Shown here: piece after piece, positions 7,988 to 15,736 of the stretch
Layout of the letters: every line of letters begins with the position of its first letter
How positions within the stretch are numbered: the first letter of the stretch is position 1
Assembly: GCA_019912885.1 (NCBI GenBank)
Contig: JAIOHV010000225.1
Span: 1-34,515, forward strand
DNA length: 34,515 bases
Source: a bacterium
GTDB taxonomy: Bacteria; Lernaellota; Lernaellaia; JACKCT01
Direction: 5' to 3'
Position numbers and translations under genes: made by a program
Notes under the pieces: generated by a model
What the model was told of the DNA's origin: nothing
The model's input: the letters and a program-made list of their open reading frames with translations, nothing else
Databases searched by the model: none

Positions 7988-8532
7988 CAGGCGCCCGCCT
8001 CGCCGGGGCGGTCGGGTTCGGCGACATCCGGCGGCGCGCCGCGCACGGCCTCCACGACGTGGATCACCGCGAAGCGCGCGTACCGGATCGCGATGACGCC
8101 GAACGCGAAGGGGATGACGATTTCCGTGATCCAGACCGGGATGTCCGCGAAGGTCGTGTTGCCGACCTCCATCTCGTCACGCACGAAACGCACGCCCGCG
8201 TACGCGACGAGCGCCGACACGACGCAGGTGAAAATATCGGTCCCGATACGCACAACGGCGGCACGGCGCGGCGCGAAAAACTTGGAGACGAGATCGATCG
8301 CGATGTGCCGATCCTGGCGTGTGGCGACGACCGCGCCAAGCAGGCCGACCCACAGCACGAGCGTCCGCAGCAGCGGATCGATCCAGGAGAGCCCCGTGTC
8401 GAAACCGTTACGCAGCACGATCTGCAAGACGGCCAGCACGATCATCGCCGTCAAAAGCAGAGCGAGAAAATAGTCTTCCGCCCGGTGAACGATCGAAAGC
8501 GGGCGCGGCGCGGGACGCTCCGGGCTCATCAC
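7987..8532 (-). CDS. TRAP transporter small permease (DctQ/TatQ)
   Basis: A 181-residue protein with four predicted membrane helices, the pattern of DctQ, the small permease subunit that packs against DctM. NGFDTGLSWIDPLLRTLVLWVG fits the family's conserved W-x-[DE]-E/P-x-R-x-x-x-x-W core, with the RQDRHIAIDLV stretch typical of its second loop. The start is GTG 8532 or the next codon ATG 8529; both overlap the TGA of the solute-binding protein gene (GTGATG). The C-terminal tail is rich in Pro and Asp. Confidence 0.93.
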   Translation of the reverse strand: MMSPERPAPRPLSIVHRAEDYFLALLLTAMIVLAVLQIVLRNGFDTGLSWIDPLLRTLVLWVGLLGAVVATRQDRHIAIDLVSKFFAPRRAAVVRIGTDIFTCVVSALVAYAGVRFVRDEMEVGNTTFADIPVWITEIVIPFAFGVIAIRYARFAVIHVVEAVRGAPPDVAEPDRPGEAGA

Positions 8533-9527
8533 TTCGCGCGGTATTCCGCCACGAGCTTGTCGATTTTCGCCTCGAGATCCTTTGAGAACATTCCCTGCTC
8601 GGCGAGCTTGCGCGTGGCGGCGTCGCCCACCTCCTCGATGCGCTTCACGAACTCAGGATTCGGCGCGACAACCTCGATCCCCTGCTTTTTCAGCGTCGCC
8701 ATCGCCTCGGCGTTCGATTGACGCACGCCCTTGTTGATCTCGTCCATGTGCTTCTTGAGGATGCCGCGAACCGTCTCGCGATCCTGCGCCGGAATCTTCT
8801 CCCAGCCGCGCTTGGAAAAGACGAGCGTGCCGTACGTGTAAAGCAGGGGGTAGTCGGTCAGATACTTCGCCTTGGTGAACCATTGAAGCGTCACGGTGCC
8901 GATCGGCGAGTTGGCGAACGTGTCGACAAGCCCCGTCCGCAGACCGGTGAGCACATCGGGCAGCGGCAGCGGCACGCCGGACAGGCCAAGCTCCGCGTAC
9001 ACCGTCTTGGCGACGGGATCGCCCTCCGGCTGCCACACCTTGCGTCCCTTGAGGTCGTCCACGGAATTGATCTTCTGCTGCGACATCATATAGACGAAGC
9101 CGATTTCCATCATCGCGACCGGCACGAACCCCTTATCCTCGATGCCCTTCATGATGATCGGCTCGATCGTGGGCCGGACGTAATCCACCTCGTCGTACGA
9201 GCGGAACTGGAACGGCAGGCTCATGATGCCGAAGTCGCGGTTGACCTCCGAAATGCCGCCCGCGGTGAACGTCGCGCCGTGGAGTTGGCCGACCTTCATC
9301 TTGCGCAGCACGACGGTGTCCGAGCCCTGCACGCCGCCGGGGTAGAGCGTCAGGTCGACCCGCCCGCCCGTGGCCGACTTGATCTCGTCGTTCGCCGCGT
9401 GGAACGCCTTGGCAAGCGCGGTGCCCTCGGGCGAAAGCGTCGCCACCTTCATCGAAATGCTCGCGGCCAGAAGCGGCGTCGCAACAAGAATCGTCAATCC
9501 CAAAAAAACAACGGCCAGGCGTTTCAT
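8529..9527 (-). CDS. TRAP solute-binding protein (DctP/TatP)
   Basis: A 332-residue periplasmic binding protein of the DctP family. It has a Sec signal peptide (MKRLAVVFLG... to about residue 21, LLAAS). The family signature follows: SPEGTALAKAFHAANDEI at the N-terminus, then LKGRKVW and the segment LRTGLVDTFANSPIG, which corresponds to the strand and helix where the conserved ligand-gripping residues sit. It captures the substrate and delivers it to the DctQM pair. The ATG at 9527 overlaps the TGA of tatT (ATGA). In the treponemal TPAT system the matching P protein binds a TPR protein; ligands there are thought to be hydrophobic. Substrate here is unknown. Confidence 0.94.
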   Translation of the reverse strand: MKRLAVVFLGLTILVATPLLAASISMKVATLSPEGTALAKAFHAANDEIKSATGGRVDLTLYPGGVQGSDTVVLRKMKVGQLHGATFTAGGISEVNRDFGIMSLPFQFRSYDEVDYVRPTIEPIIMKGIEDKGFVPVAMMEIGFVYMMSQQKINSVDDLKGRKVWQPEGDPVAKTVYAELGLSGVPLPLPDVLTGLRTGLVDTFANSPIGTVTLQWFTKAKYLTDYPLLYTYGTLVFSKRGWEKIPAQDRETVRGILKKHMDEINKGVRQSNAEAMATLKKQGIEVVAPNPEFVKRIEEVGDAATRKLAEQGMFSKDLEAKIDKLVAEYRAK

Positions 9528-10444
9528 TCGCTTTCCCCCTGCAATAAAGAAACATCCTCTTCCGGTTCGGCTTCCTCGTCGATCGCCACGGGCATGTCGT
9601 CCTCGAGGCGCGCCAGCATCCGCGTCGCCTGCGCGCGCGCCAGCGTGTTGATGAGCGTCAACCGCGGTTCGACGTCCGCCGGCGTCGCGAGCGCGCTGTT
9701 CAACAGGCGCACATAAAGCTCGCGATCGCCAAGCGGCAACGCGACCTGCCGCGCGTAATACACGTACGCCGGAACGAATTTGCCGCGCCCGGCCGCAAGC
9801 GCCTTCTCAAATTCCGCGCGGCCGGCCTCGAAATCGCCGCCGAGCGCCGGCGGAACGATGGTATGCAGAACACCCATATAAAGATGCGGGCTTCCGTACT
9901 CGTAATCGCCGTCGATCGCCACCATCCGCTCGGCGAGCAGGCGGATCTTCGCGAGGTCCGCGATCGCGTCCCAGTCGCCGGAGTGCGTCTGGATATAACC
10001 GGCCCACGCGCCAATGACGACCGACAGCGCGCCGATGTCGTCCCGATCCTCGAACTCCCCCGCACACGGCTCGAATGCCGAAAACGGTCCGTCGTGATGC
10101 GCGGCGAAGCAGTCGTAATCCTCCGACGCGCCGCGCACGGCGTAGTCGAACGCACGTTCGGCCAGCACGCGGGCGCGTTCGGGGTTTTCGTCAATGACGA
10201 ACGCGGAATTGTAGGCGGTGTAAAGACGCGCGGCGGCGTAGAGCGCGTCCTCGTTTTCGGGATCGCCCTTGATGACGCCGTCGAGCATGAGCAGGTAGGC
10301 GGGCAGACCGCCGGCGACCATCGCGGGGTCGTCGTGCTCGAGCACCGCCCCCTGGAGATTGTCAGCCCATCGCGTGACGAGCGAACCGCAGCCCGAAAGC
10401 GCGAACGCAAGCGTGGCGACCATGAGGAATCGGATCCATCGCAT
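9524..10444 (-). CDS. tatT: TatT-like TPR lipoprotein of a TRAP transporter (TPAT)
   Basis: A 306-residue lipoprotein with the lipobox LSGC (Cys19). The rest is helical and Ala-rich with TPR-like pairs: ALYAAARLYTAYNSAF, ARVLAERAFDYAVRG, GAWAGYIQTHSG and FEAGRAEFEKALAAG. This matches the TatT component family first described as Tp0956 of Treponema pallidum, which forms a trimer with a pore and binds the P subunit of its TRAP transporter. The assignment rests on the pattern and on its place as first gene of the TRAP operon. It would sit in the periplasm, anchored to a membrane, and may hand hydrophobic ligands to TatP. The last 30 residues are acidic. The start at 10444 follows AAGGA at a rather long distance. 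Confidence 0.85.
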   Translation of the reverse strand: MRWIRFLMVATLAFALSGCGSLVTRWADNLQGAVLEHDDPAMVAGGLPAYLLMLDGVIKGDPENEDALYAAARLYTAYNSAFVIDENPERARVLAERAFDYAVRGASEDYDCFAAHHDGPFSAFEPCAGEFEDRDDIGALSVVIGAWAGYIQTHSGDWDAIADLAKIRLLAERMVAIDGDYEYGSPHLYMGVLHTIVPPALGGDFEAGRAEFEKALAAGRGKFVPAYVYYARQVALPLGDRELYVRLLNSALATPADVEPRLTLINTLARAQATRMLARLEDDMPVAIDEEAEPEEDVSLLQGESE

Positions 10445-10578
10445 AAGGGCGGATCGTCCTTGAAGTCCGTGGAATCGCGCCGAAAACCCGTTTCGGGTGC
10501 GCGATAAAATCAGAAAGGGAGGGCGAAGTCAAAGCGCCCGTGGCGGACGGCACGACTTCGTGCGATCAGGCGCCCGCC
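10445..10578. other. Gap between lpxC terminator and tatT
   Basis: The leader of the TRAP operon must start here or further upstream. I see no clear -35/-10 pair; the stretch is GC-rich with one GA-rich patch (GAAAGGGAGGG near 10513-10523, plus strand). No gene. Confidence 0.4.
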
Positions 10579-10609
10579 AAAAAAAAAACAGCCCGGAAGA
10601 GCCGGGCCG
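10579..10609 (-). terminator. Rho-independent terminator of lpxC
   Basis: On the minus strand GGCCCGG-CTCTT-CCGGGCT is followed by G and a run of ten T (plus-strand A run at 10579-10588). It lies 64 bp past the lpxC stop and separates lpxC from the TRAP operon. Confidence 0.9.
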
Positions 10610-10672
10610 TGAATGCCTGAAGGAGGTATCGGAAACGCGCTTCGCTCCAAGGTGAAGGACGCGGCCGTTGTT

Positions 10673-11584
10673 CTAGCGGAGCGATGCGGCCGCGCCGTAC
10701 GGATACGGCCACGCCGCGGCGGGCGGCTCGGCAAGTTCGACAATCTCCCAGGAGGAGCGCTCGTTCATGAGCTTGCGCGCCAGGCGGTTGTTAAGGCCGT
10801 GGCCGGATTTTTTTGCCTCGAGCTTGCCGAGGATCGGCATGCCCGCAAGGAAAAGATCGCCGACGGCGTCGAGAATCTTGTGGCGCACGAACTCGTCCGC
10901 GTAACGCAGGCCGCCGTCGTTCAGGACGTGGCCGGGGCCGAGCACGATCGCGTTGTCGAGACTCCCGCCGGCCGCGAAGCCGTTGGCCTTGAGCGTCTGG
11001 ATCTCGGACAGGAAGCCGAACGTGCGCGCGGAGGCGATCTCGCGGACGTACGTCTCCGGGGTCAATTCGAGTTCCATCCGCTGCTTTTTTATTACCGGGT
11101 GATCGAACTCGATCTCAAAATCGATCGCGAAGCCGTCGTGAGGCTTGAGTACCGCGGATTTGCCTTCCTCGTACAGCGCGACCGGGCGCGTGATCCTGAG
11201 GTAGCGGCGCGGCGCGGGTTGCTCGACGAGGCCCGCGGACTGGATGAGCTGCACAATCGCGCGGCTCGAGCCGTCCAGAATCGGGATTTCCTCGCCCGAC
11301 ACCTCGGCGATCACGTTGTCGATCCCCAGGCCGACGAGCGCGGACATGAGGTGCTCGACGGTGGAGACTATGAAATCGCGCCCGGAGATCGTCGTGGCGA
11401 AGCTCGTGCCGGTCACGGACTCCGGCCCGGCGACGACGGACGGCCGGCCGGCGAGATCGGTGCGCACGAAGCGGACGCCGTGATTGGCGGGCGCGGGCTT
11501 GAGCGCCAGTTTGATCAGACGGCCCGTATGAAGGCCGACATTCTCGACGCTGACCGTTTTTCCGATGGTGTGCTGATAACTCAT
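10673..11584 (-). CDS. lpxC: UDP-3-O-acyl-N-acetylglucosamine deacetylase
   Basis: A 303-residue zinc amidase catalysing the committed step of lipid A synthesis, removal of the N-acetyl group from UDP-3-O-acyl-GlcNAc in the cytoplasm. The zinc ligands are visible: H78 in STVEHLMSAL, and H235 and D239 in HKILDAVGDL; H262 in SGHGLNN is the catalytic histidine. The N-terminus QHTIGKTVSVENVGLHTG is the canonical LpxC start. The frame is open back to 11725, but the ATG at 11584 gives the family's start. It is monocistronic, with a good terminator behind it. Its presence shows that the host is a diderm that makes LPS. Confidence 0.96.
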   Translation of the reverse strand: MSYQHTIGKTVSVENVGLHTGRLIKLALKPAPANHGVRFVRTDLAGRPSVVAGPESVTGTSFATTISGRDFIVSTVEHLMSALVGLGIDNVIAEVSGEEIPILDGSSRAIVQLIQSAGLVEQPAPRRYLRITRPVALYEEGKSAVLKPHDGFAIDFEIEFDHPVIKKQRMELELTPETYVREIASARTFGFLSEIQTLKANGFAAGGSLDNAIVLGPGHVLNDGGLRYADEFVRHKILDAVGDLFLAGMPILGKLEAKKSGHGLNNRLARKLMNERSSWEIVELAEPPAAAWPYPYGAAASLR

Positions 11585-12052
11585 TTTTCCGACAGACCCC
11601 ACGCTTATAAAATGGACACCCGAAACCGGCCGCGCCAAAACGCGCGGCAACGGCCCCGGAAAAGAGCAAGCGTCGTGCCGAAAACGGCCCCAGTCCGCTG
11701 CGGATAAGTCACAGGATTTATTCACGTGTTTTCAAATACTTAAGTGCTTATCCCTAATTATTCGCTTAAATAATCCCCAAGGCGATTTCGACACAGTGTT
11801 GCGTCGCCGCAACAGCGTTGTGTCATCGGCGCTACGGCCCGGATTTGCCGCCAGAAAAAGTAGAAATAACAGAGGCTCGATTCCCGAGCTGGCAGTAGGA
11901 GCGCCCTTCCAGGGCGCGATCTTGACTTCCCGCGCAATCAGGGTTTTTGCCTCATGCGGAGACGCGGAGAGCGCGGAGGGCACGGAAGCACGGCGGGATT
12001 TTTAGGAGAGCCTTTCCAGCGTGCGGGGGATCGGGTTCGTTCAACAGGCCTA
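11585..12052. other. Intergenic region upstream of lpxC with repeats
   Basis: This 468-bp gap has no convincing gene; the frame at 11732-11983 on the minus strand lacks a ribosome site and crosses the repeats. On the minus strand TATAAG near 11605 could be the lpxC -10. A short hairpin lies at 11901-11917, and 11953-11990 holds degenerate GCGGAGA/CACGGAAG units of the family seen at 23337-23498. The stretch 11710-11800 is AT-rich compared with its surroundings. Confidence 0.65.
11901..11917. repeat. REP-like hairpin GCGCCCT-TCC-AGGGCGC
   Basis: A perfect 7-bp stem with a 3-base loop, preceded by AGTAGGA. Such 'GGAGCGCCCTTCCAGGGCGC' palindromes occur as dispersed REP-like elements in many environmental bacteria. 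There is one copy here and no adjacent T run, so a terminator role is unlikely. Confidence 0.6.
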
Positions 12053-13528
12053 TCAAAGCCCGAGGTCGTCCTGGACATAGCCGCACATATTCGGGAAATA
12101 GCCGGGTAGCAATCTCCCGCGGTTACCTCTTGTCGACGCAAAAATACTTCCGTCGACTTTCTTTGCAATTCGAACATGGCCGTCCTCAAGTTGGTCACCG
12201 GCTAGATATCGGGACGTGCGCGCAACTTCCGCCAATTCTTGCGTAATTGCGTCTATATGTTGATCAAGCAAATTTGAACTTACGTACAGACTCCAAAATT
12301 TTGTATCGCTGGCCAACTTCAGAATTCGCCGTGCCTCATCGTCAACGAAATCGTCAATTTGTCCTTCGTCGGAACCAGCGTATTGATCTCGAAGAGCAAC
12401 GAACCCGATCGCGTATGCCAGTGCTTTGGCGCGGCGGACGTCCTCCGGGGCTCTGATTTTCAAATCAATGAGCATCGATTTCAGCAATTCGAAGTGTATT
12501 CGAATCGCCGGTGAATTTTTCGCGGCGATACCCATCGCGACGATGACTTCGGCCGATCGATCACCGTCGGCGAATTTCTTGACGATCTGCTCGTGAGAAT
12601 TGCCTCTGTTATGAAAAAAATAAGAGCATCGTATCCGGCTGGGGAATTCCTTTTTCATGACCGCATCCAGGTATTCGGCTTGCGTGTATTTCGATCGAAT
12701 AAAGCGCTCGACGCCGACGGTCCGCGCCACGATGTTCGAGGCCATGGCCTCGTCGTTGTTGTACCTCTGATTTTTCAACAGGAGATAGGCGTCCAGCGTC
12801 CCTAATTCGCCTAGTCCTTGAGCACAATGGCCCGCCATGAAACGCGGAATTTCCGCCGAAAGATACGGCTTGGATGACACGCTTTCCCACATTAGACGCC
12901 CCTCAAGGCACCGACGAGCAAACTCCTTCGCACGGGCGTCATTCTTCCGCGTTAATAGTGCGATCGCGCGCGCGGCCTGCAAAACTCCCCATGTTTGGCG
13001 CCCGTCTTGCGGGGATGTCCCTATCGCCCCGACATAATCAAGAAGTGTGGTAACGCTGTCCTCGTTACCGACCACTCCAAGCGCGATAGCCGCCCGTCCC
13101 ACTTCCAGAGCATCGTTTCTACGTCGGATCTTCTCGTGCAGTAACGGGATGTATTGTTCGGGATTCTTGATGGCCTGATCGAGCAAATCTTCGTATAGCG
13201 CGGAGTCTGTTTCCTCGTGGTCTGCGACTTTTGGCATCGACGACAATCGCATGATTTCGGCAAATTCCGGCGACTTCCGATCAAATGCGTTGTGAGTGAT
13301 CGCCGCGCGAACGCCGTTCGCAGATTCAAATATTTTGGGCGTCTTTTCCTTGCCACGCGCCCAATAGAGAGTGCTTAGCGCGACGAAAAAAATTATTGCA
13401 GCCGCAAGAATGCGACGGGTAACGGAATCGGAATCGTGCGGATCGTTGGTTTGCCTTTTGCAAAGCTCGCAATCCGGACGATCCCCGAGCGTCGATAAAT
13501 TTGTTTCGTTCTCCGTGCCGCAGCCCAT
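12053..13528 (-). CDS. AT-richer membrane protein, HEAT-like helical repeats
   Basis: A 491-residue protein I do not recognise. The N-terminus has Cys3 and a CELC pair (20-23), one membrane segment at about 39-57, then a long helical region, outside the membrane. Paired helices such as LGVVGNEDSVTTLLDYVGAIG, LLTRKNDARAKEFARRCLEG and GLGELGTLDAYLLL look like HEAT/PBS-type repeats; this is inference. The C-terminus (about 430-491) is not helical. Base composition is about 50% GC against about 65% for its neighbours, suggesting recent acquisition. It stands alone: TATAAT lies just upstream and the gap to lpxC is 468 bp. It could be a stress sensor or scaffold, but nothing shows this. Confidence 0.72.
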   Translation of the reverse strand: MGCGTENETNLSTLGDRPDCELCKRQTNDPHDSDSVTRRILAAAIIFFVALSTLYWARGKEKTPKIFESANGVRAAITHNAFDRKSPEFAEIMRLSSMPKVADHEETDSALYEDLLDQAIKNPEQYIPLLHEKIRRRNDALEVGRAAIALGVVGNEDSVTTLLDYVGAIGTSPQDGRQTWGVLQAARAIALLTRKNDARAKEFARRCLEGRLMWESVSSKPYLSAEIPRFMAGHCAQGLGELGTLDAYLLLKNQRYNNDEAMASNIVARTVGVERFIRSKYTQAEYLDAVMKKEFPSRIRCSYFFHNRGNSHEQIVKKFADGDRSAEVIVAMGIAAKNSPAIRIHFELLKSMLIDLKIRAPEDVRRAKALAYAIGFVALRDQYAGSDEGQIDDFVDDEARRILKLASDTKFWSLYVSSNLLDQHIDAITQELAEVARTSRYLAGDQLEDGHVRIAKKVDGSIFASTRGNRGRLLPGYFPNMCGYVQDDLGL

Positions 13529-13535
13529 AAATTCG

Positions 13536-13541
13536 ATTATA
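13536..13541 (-). promoter_or_regulatory. -10 box TATAAT of the AT-rich orphan gene
   Basis: A perfect TATAAT on the minus strand ends 7 bases before the ATG at 13528, so the transcript would be almost leaderless. No good -35 is seen at 16-18 bp. There is no Shine-Dalgarno, which is consistent with a leaderless start. Confidence 0.45.
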
Positions 13542-13559
13542 TCGCGCCTACGCGCGAAT

Positions 13560-14933
13560 TCACCTGCGAATATTCGTCGCGCGTAAAATCTCCGGCGCGT
13601 CGGGCCGCGTGAACCAGGGGTTGTCGGACGCGTCGCCGGTGATCACTTCGGCGCGGCGCCACGCTCGCCAGTACGCCACGTCATAGAGCTGCGGGGCGAT
13701 GTCGAACAGGCCGCCGGCCGCTTCGTCGTGCGTCAGGTCGACGGCGTACGCGCGGGAAAACAGCGCACGGCCGGTTTCTAGCAGCGCATCAACGCCGTCG
13801 AATGTCTCCTCCGCGATCGCCGCGGCGAACAGAACCTTCGCGGCGAAGCGGCGCGGCAGATAGAGGCGCACGAATTCCATGAAACGCTCGTAGTCGCGCG
13901 CGGGCGGGCCGGCGAGAAGGCCCGCCCATTCGACGAACGCCGGGTGGCGCACCACGCCGTCGAGCAGGAACGCCGCCGTCTCCGTCGCGATCGCGGGGGC
14001 AAACGGCGCGCCGGCTGCCTGGTCCGCCGTCATCGCGCGGGCGAAAAGCGCGTGGCCGGTTTCGTGGAAAAGAGCCTGCGTCGCGTCGGGACCGTCCGCG
14101 GGCACGTAGGCGACGCGCACATACGACGGCGCGTCGATCGCGTAACACGCCGCGGCCGACGGCTCGCGCGTGTCCGTGCGCGCCTCGTACCGCACGCCTT
14201 CGCGCGACGCGCCGATCCGCGCGAGCACGCGATCGAGCAGCGCGAACTGCACATCGCGCGCGAAGTCGTGCGCGAACGTCGGACCGGACAGCAGAAACGG
14301 AATATCCGCGCGACGCACCTGCCCCGCCGGCAGGCCAAGCTGCATCGCCGCCGCGTCGGCGAGAGCGTGTTTGTAGTCCGCGTCGGTCGCGTTGAGAAAC
14401 GCGCGCGCCCCGTTTTTGGTCGTCTCGTCGATCGCGCGTCCGAGCGGCGCAAAGAGCGACGCGGCATCCGCATACCCGGCCTTTCGCGCCGCGGCACGGC
14501 GCACGGCGATGCGCTCGAACAGCAGCGGGTTGATCTCGCGATACGCCGGCACGAGCTTTCGGAAGATCGCTCGACGCACCGCCGCGTCGGGCTCGGCGGC
14601 GAGCTTGGCGCGAAGCCCGGCGATCGGCTCGCCCTCGCCTCCCTCCGTGACGTATCGCCGGATGCGCGCGTCGTGCGCCGCGCTTGCGCGGTCCATCGCA
14701 AGGAGCGCCACGCGCGTGCGTAGTGCGGCGAGACGCGCGATCTCGCCGGCGTCGTTTGTCGCGGAAACGGCGCCGTCGATGATCGCAAGCGCGTTTTCTG
14801 GAAGCGGCGGCGCGAGACGGATATTGACCGCCGCCGGCGAATATTTGCCGACCGCCGCATTCCACGCGCGGCGCGCGCGGGCGTCGAGGATCGCGCCGAC
14901 GATCGTGCGGATCTCCGGCGCGGTCGCGTTCAT
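13560..14933 (-). CDS. M3/M2-like zinc metallopeptidase (HETGH)
   Basis: A 457-residue, mostly helical protein with HETGH at residues 290-294 and a likely third zinc ligand E318 in ATETAAFLLDG, 24 residues on. That spacing is of the gluzincin (clan MA(E)) peptidases such as M3 oligopeptidases and M2 enzymes; here the length is short for M3. No signal peptide is visible, so it is probably cytoplasmic, cutting small peptides. Start chosen at the ATG at 14933, 7 bp after the SDR stop codon; an open frame extends further upstream but overlaps the SDR gene. It is the last of a four-gene operon with TlpA, a barrel protein and the SDR. Which peptidase family it belongs to is unsure. Confidence 0.8.
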   Translation of the reverse strand: MNATAPEIRTIVGAILDARARRAWNAAVGKYSPAAVNIRLAPPLPENALAIIDGAVSATNDAGEIARLAALRTRVALLAMDRASAAHDARIRRYVTEGGEGEPIAGLRAKLAAEPDAAVRRAIFRKLVPAYREINPLLFERIAVRRAAARKAGYADAASLFAPLGRAIDETTKNGARAFLNATDADYKHALADAAAMQLGLPAGQVRRADIPFLLSGPTFAHDFARDVQFALLDRVLARIGASREGVRYEARTDTREPSAAACYAIDAPSYVRVAYVPADGPDATQALFHETGHALFARAMTADQAAGAPFAPAIATETAAFLLDGVVRHPAFVEWAGLLAGPPARDYERFMEFVRLYLPRRFAAKVLFAAAIAEETFDGVDALLETGRALFSRAYAVDLTHDEAAGGLFDIAPQLYDVAYWRAWRRAEVITGDASDNPWFTRPDAPEILRATNIRR

Positions 14934-14940
14934 GCGCGCG

Positions 14941-15699
14941 TCAACCGTGGACGGCGCCGCCGTCGACGACGAGCGTCTCGCCGGTGATGAACGCGGAGTC
15001 GTCGGAGGCGAAAAACAGCACCGCGCCGGTGACGTCGTCGACCTCGCCCAGGCGCTTGAACTTCTGCCGCGAAAGCGCGATTTCCATGATCTCCTCGGAC
15101 TCCCAGAGCGCCTTGGAAAATCGCGTCTTGATGATGCCCGGGCACACGACATTGCAACGCACCCCGAACGGCGCCCACTCGTCGGCGAACACGCGCGTCA
15201 ATCCGATGAGCGCCGACTTGCTCGCGGAGTAGAGGCCAAGGCCCGGCATCGGCTCGATCCCCGCCGTGGAGGCGATGTTGACGATCGCGCCCGCGCCATG
15301 CTCCTGAAACGTCGGCAGCAGCGCCTTGGAAAGCAGAAACGGCCCGCGCACGTTGATCTCGAAGATCTTGTCGAACGCCGCGGCGTCGGAGAACATCACC
15401 GGCCCGAAGACGGGATTCGTCGCCGCGTTGTTGACGAGAATATCGACGCGGCCGAACTCGTTTTTCACGGCGTCGACGGCGGCAACGATGTCCTCCTCGC
15501 GCCCGACGTGGCACGCAACGGCAAGCGCCTTTCCGCCGGCGGCGCGGATGGCGCCGGCGACCGGCTCGAGAGCCTCGATCTTGCGCGATAGAAGCGCGAC
15601 GGCGGCGCCCTCTTTTGCGAAGCGCTCCGCGACGGCCTGGCCGATGCCGCGGCTCGCGCCGGTGACGATCGCGACCTTGTTTTTCAATCGATCTGCCAT
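14941..15699 (-). CDS. SDR family NAD(P)-dependent oxidoreductase
   Basis: A 252-residue classical short-chain dehydrogenase. TGASRGIG (13-20) binds the dinucleotide; NNA (90-92), N115, S144, Y157 and K161 (YSASK) form the catalytic tetrad; NVVCPGIIKT and the C-terminal FITGETLVVDGG are typical of the family. Arg39-Lys40 after the second strand suggests NADPH preference. The overall pattern resembles the DHRS4/FabG-like carbonyl reductases. Substrate unknown. It sits between the barrel protein and the peptidase in one operon. Length is normal. Confidence 0.94.
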   Translation of the reverse strand: MADRLKNKVAIVTGASRGIGQAVAERFAKEGAAVALLSRKIEALEPVAGAIRAAGGKALAVACHVGREEDIVAAVDAVKNEFGRVDILVNNAATNPVFGPVMFSDAAAFDKIFEINVRGPFLLSKALLPTFQEHGAGAIVNIASTAGIEPMPGLGLYSASKSALIGLTRVFADEWAPFGVRCNVVCPGIIKTRFSKALWESEEIMEIALSRQKFKRLGEVDDVTGAVLFFASDDSAFITGETLVVDGGAVHG

Positions 15700-15736
15700 T
15701 TTTTCCCCCGTTTGCGCGATTCACTCGCGCGGATGT

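Noticed and set aside
6629-8473. A 614-residue open frame on the plus strand over the TRAP permease and glycosyltransferase genes
   Set aside because: It is antisense to clear permease genes, has an extreme Arg/His/Asp/Glu composition and no ribosome site; it results from high GC content.
11732-11983. Small minus-strand gene upstream of lpxC
   Set aside because: It runs through a REP-like hairpin and degenerate repeats, has no ribosome site and no recognisable domain.
14934-15152. Longer N-terminus for the HETGH peptidase
   Set aside because: The extension overlaps the SDR gene in another frame and is Ser/Arg-rich; the ATG at 14933 fits the operon spacing.
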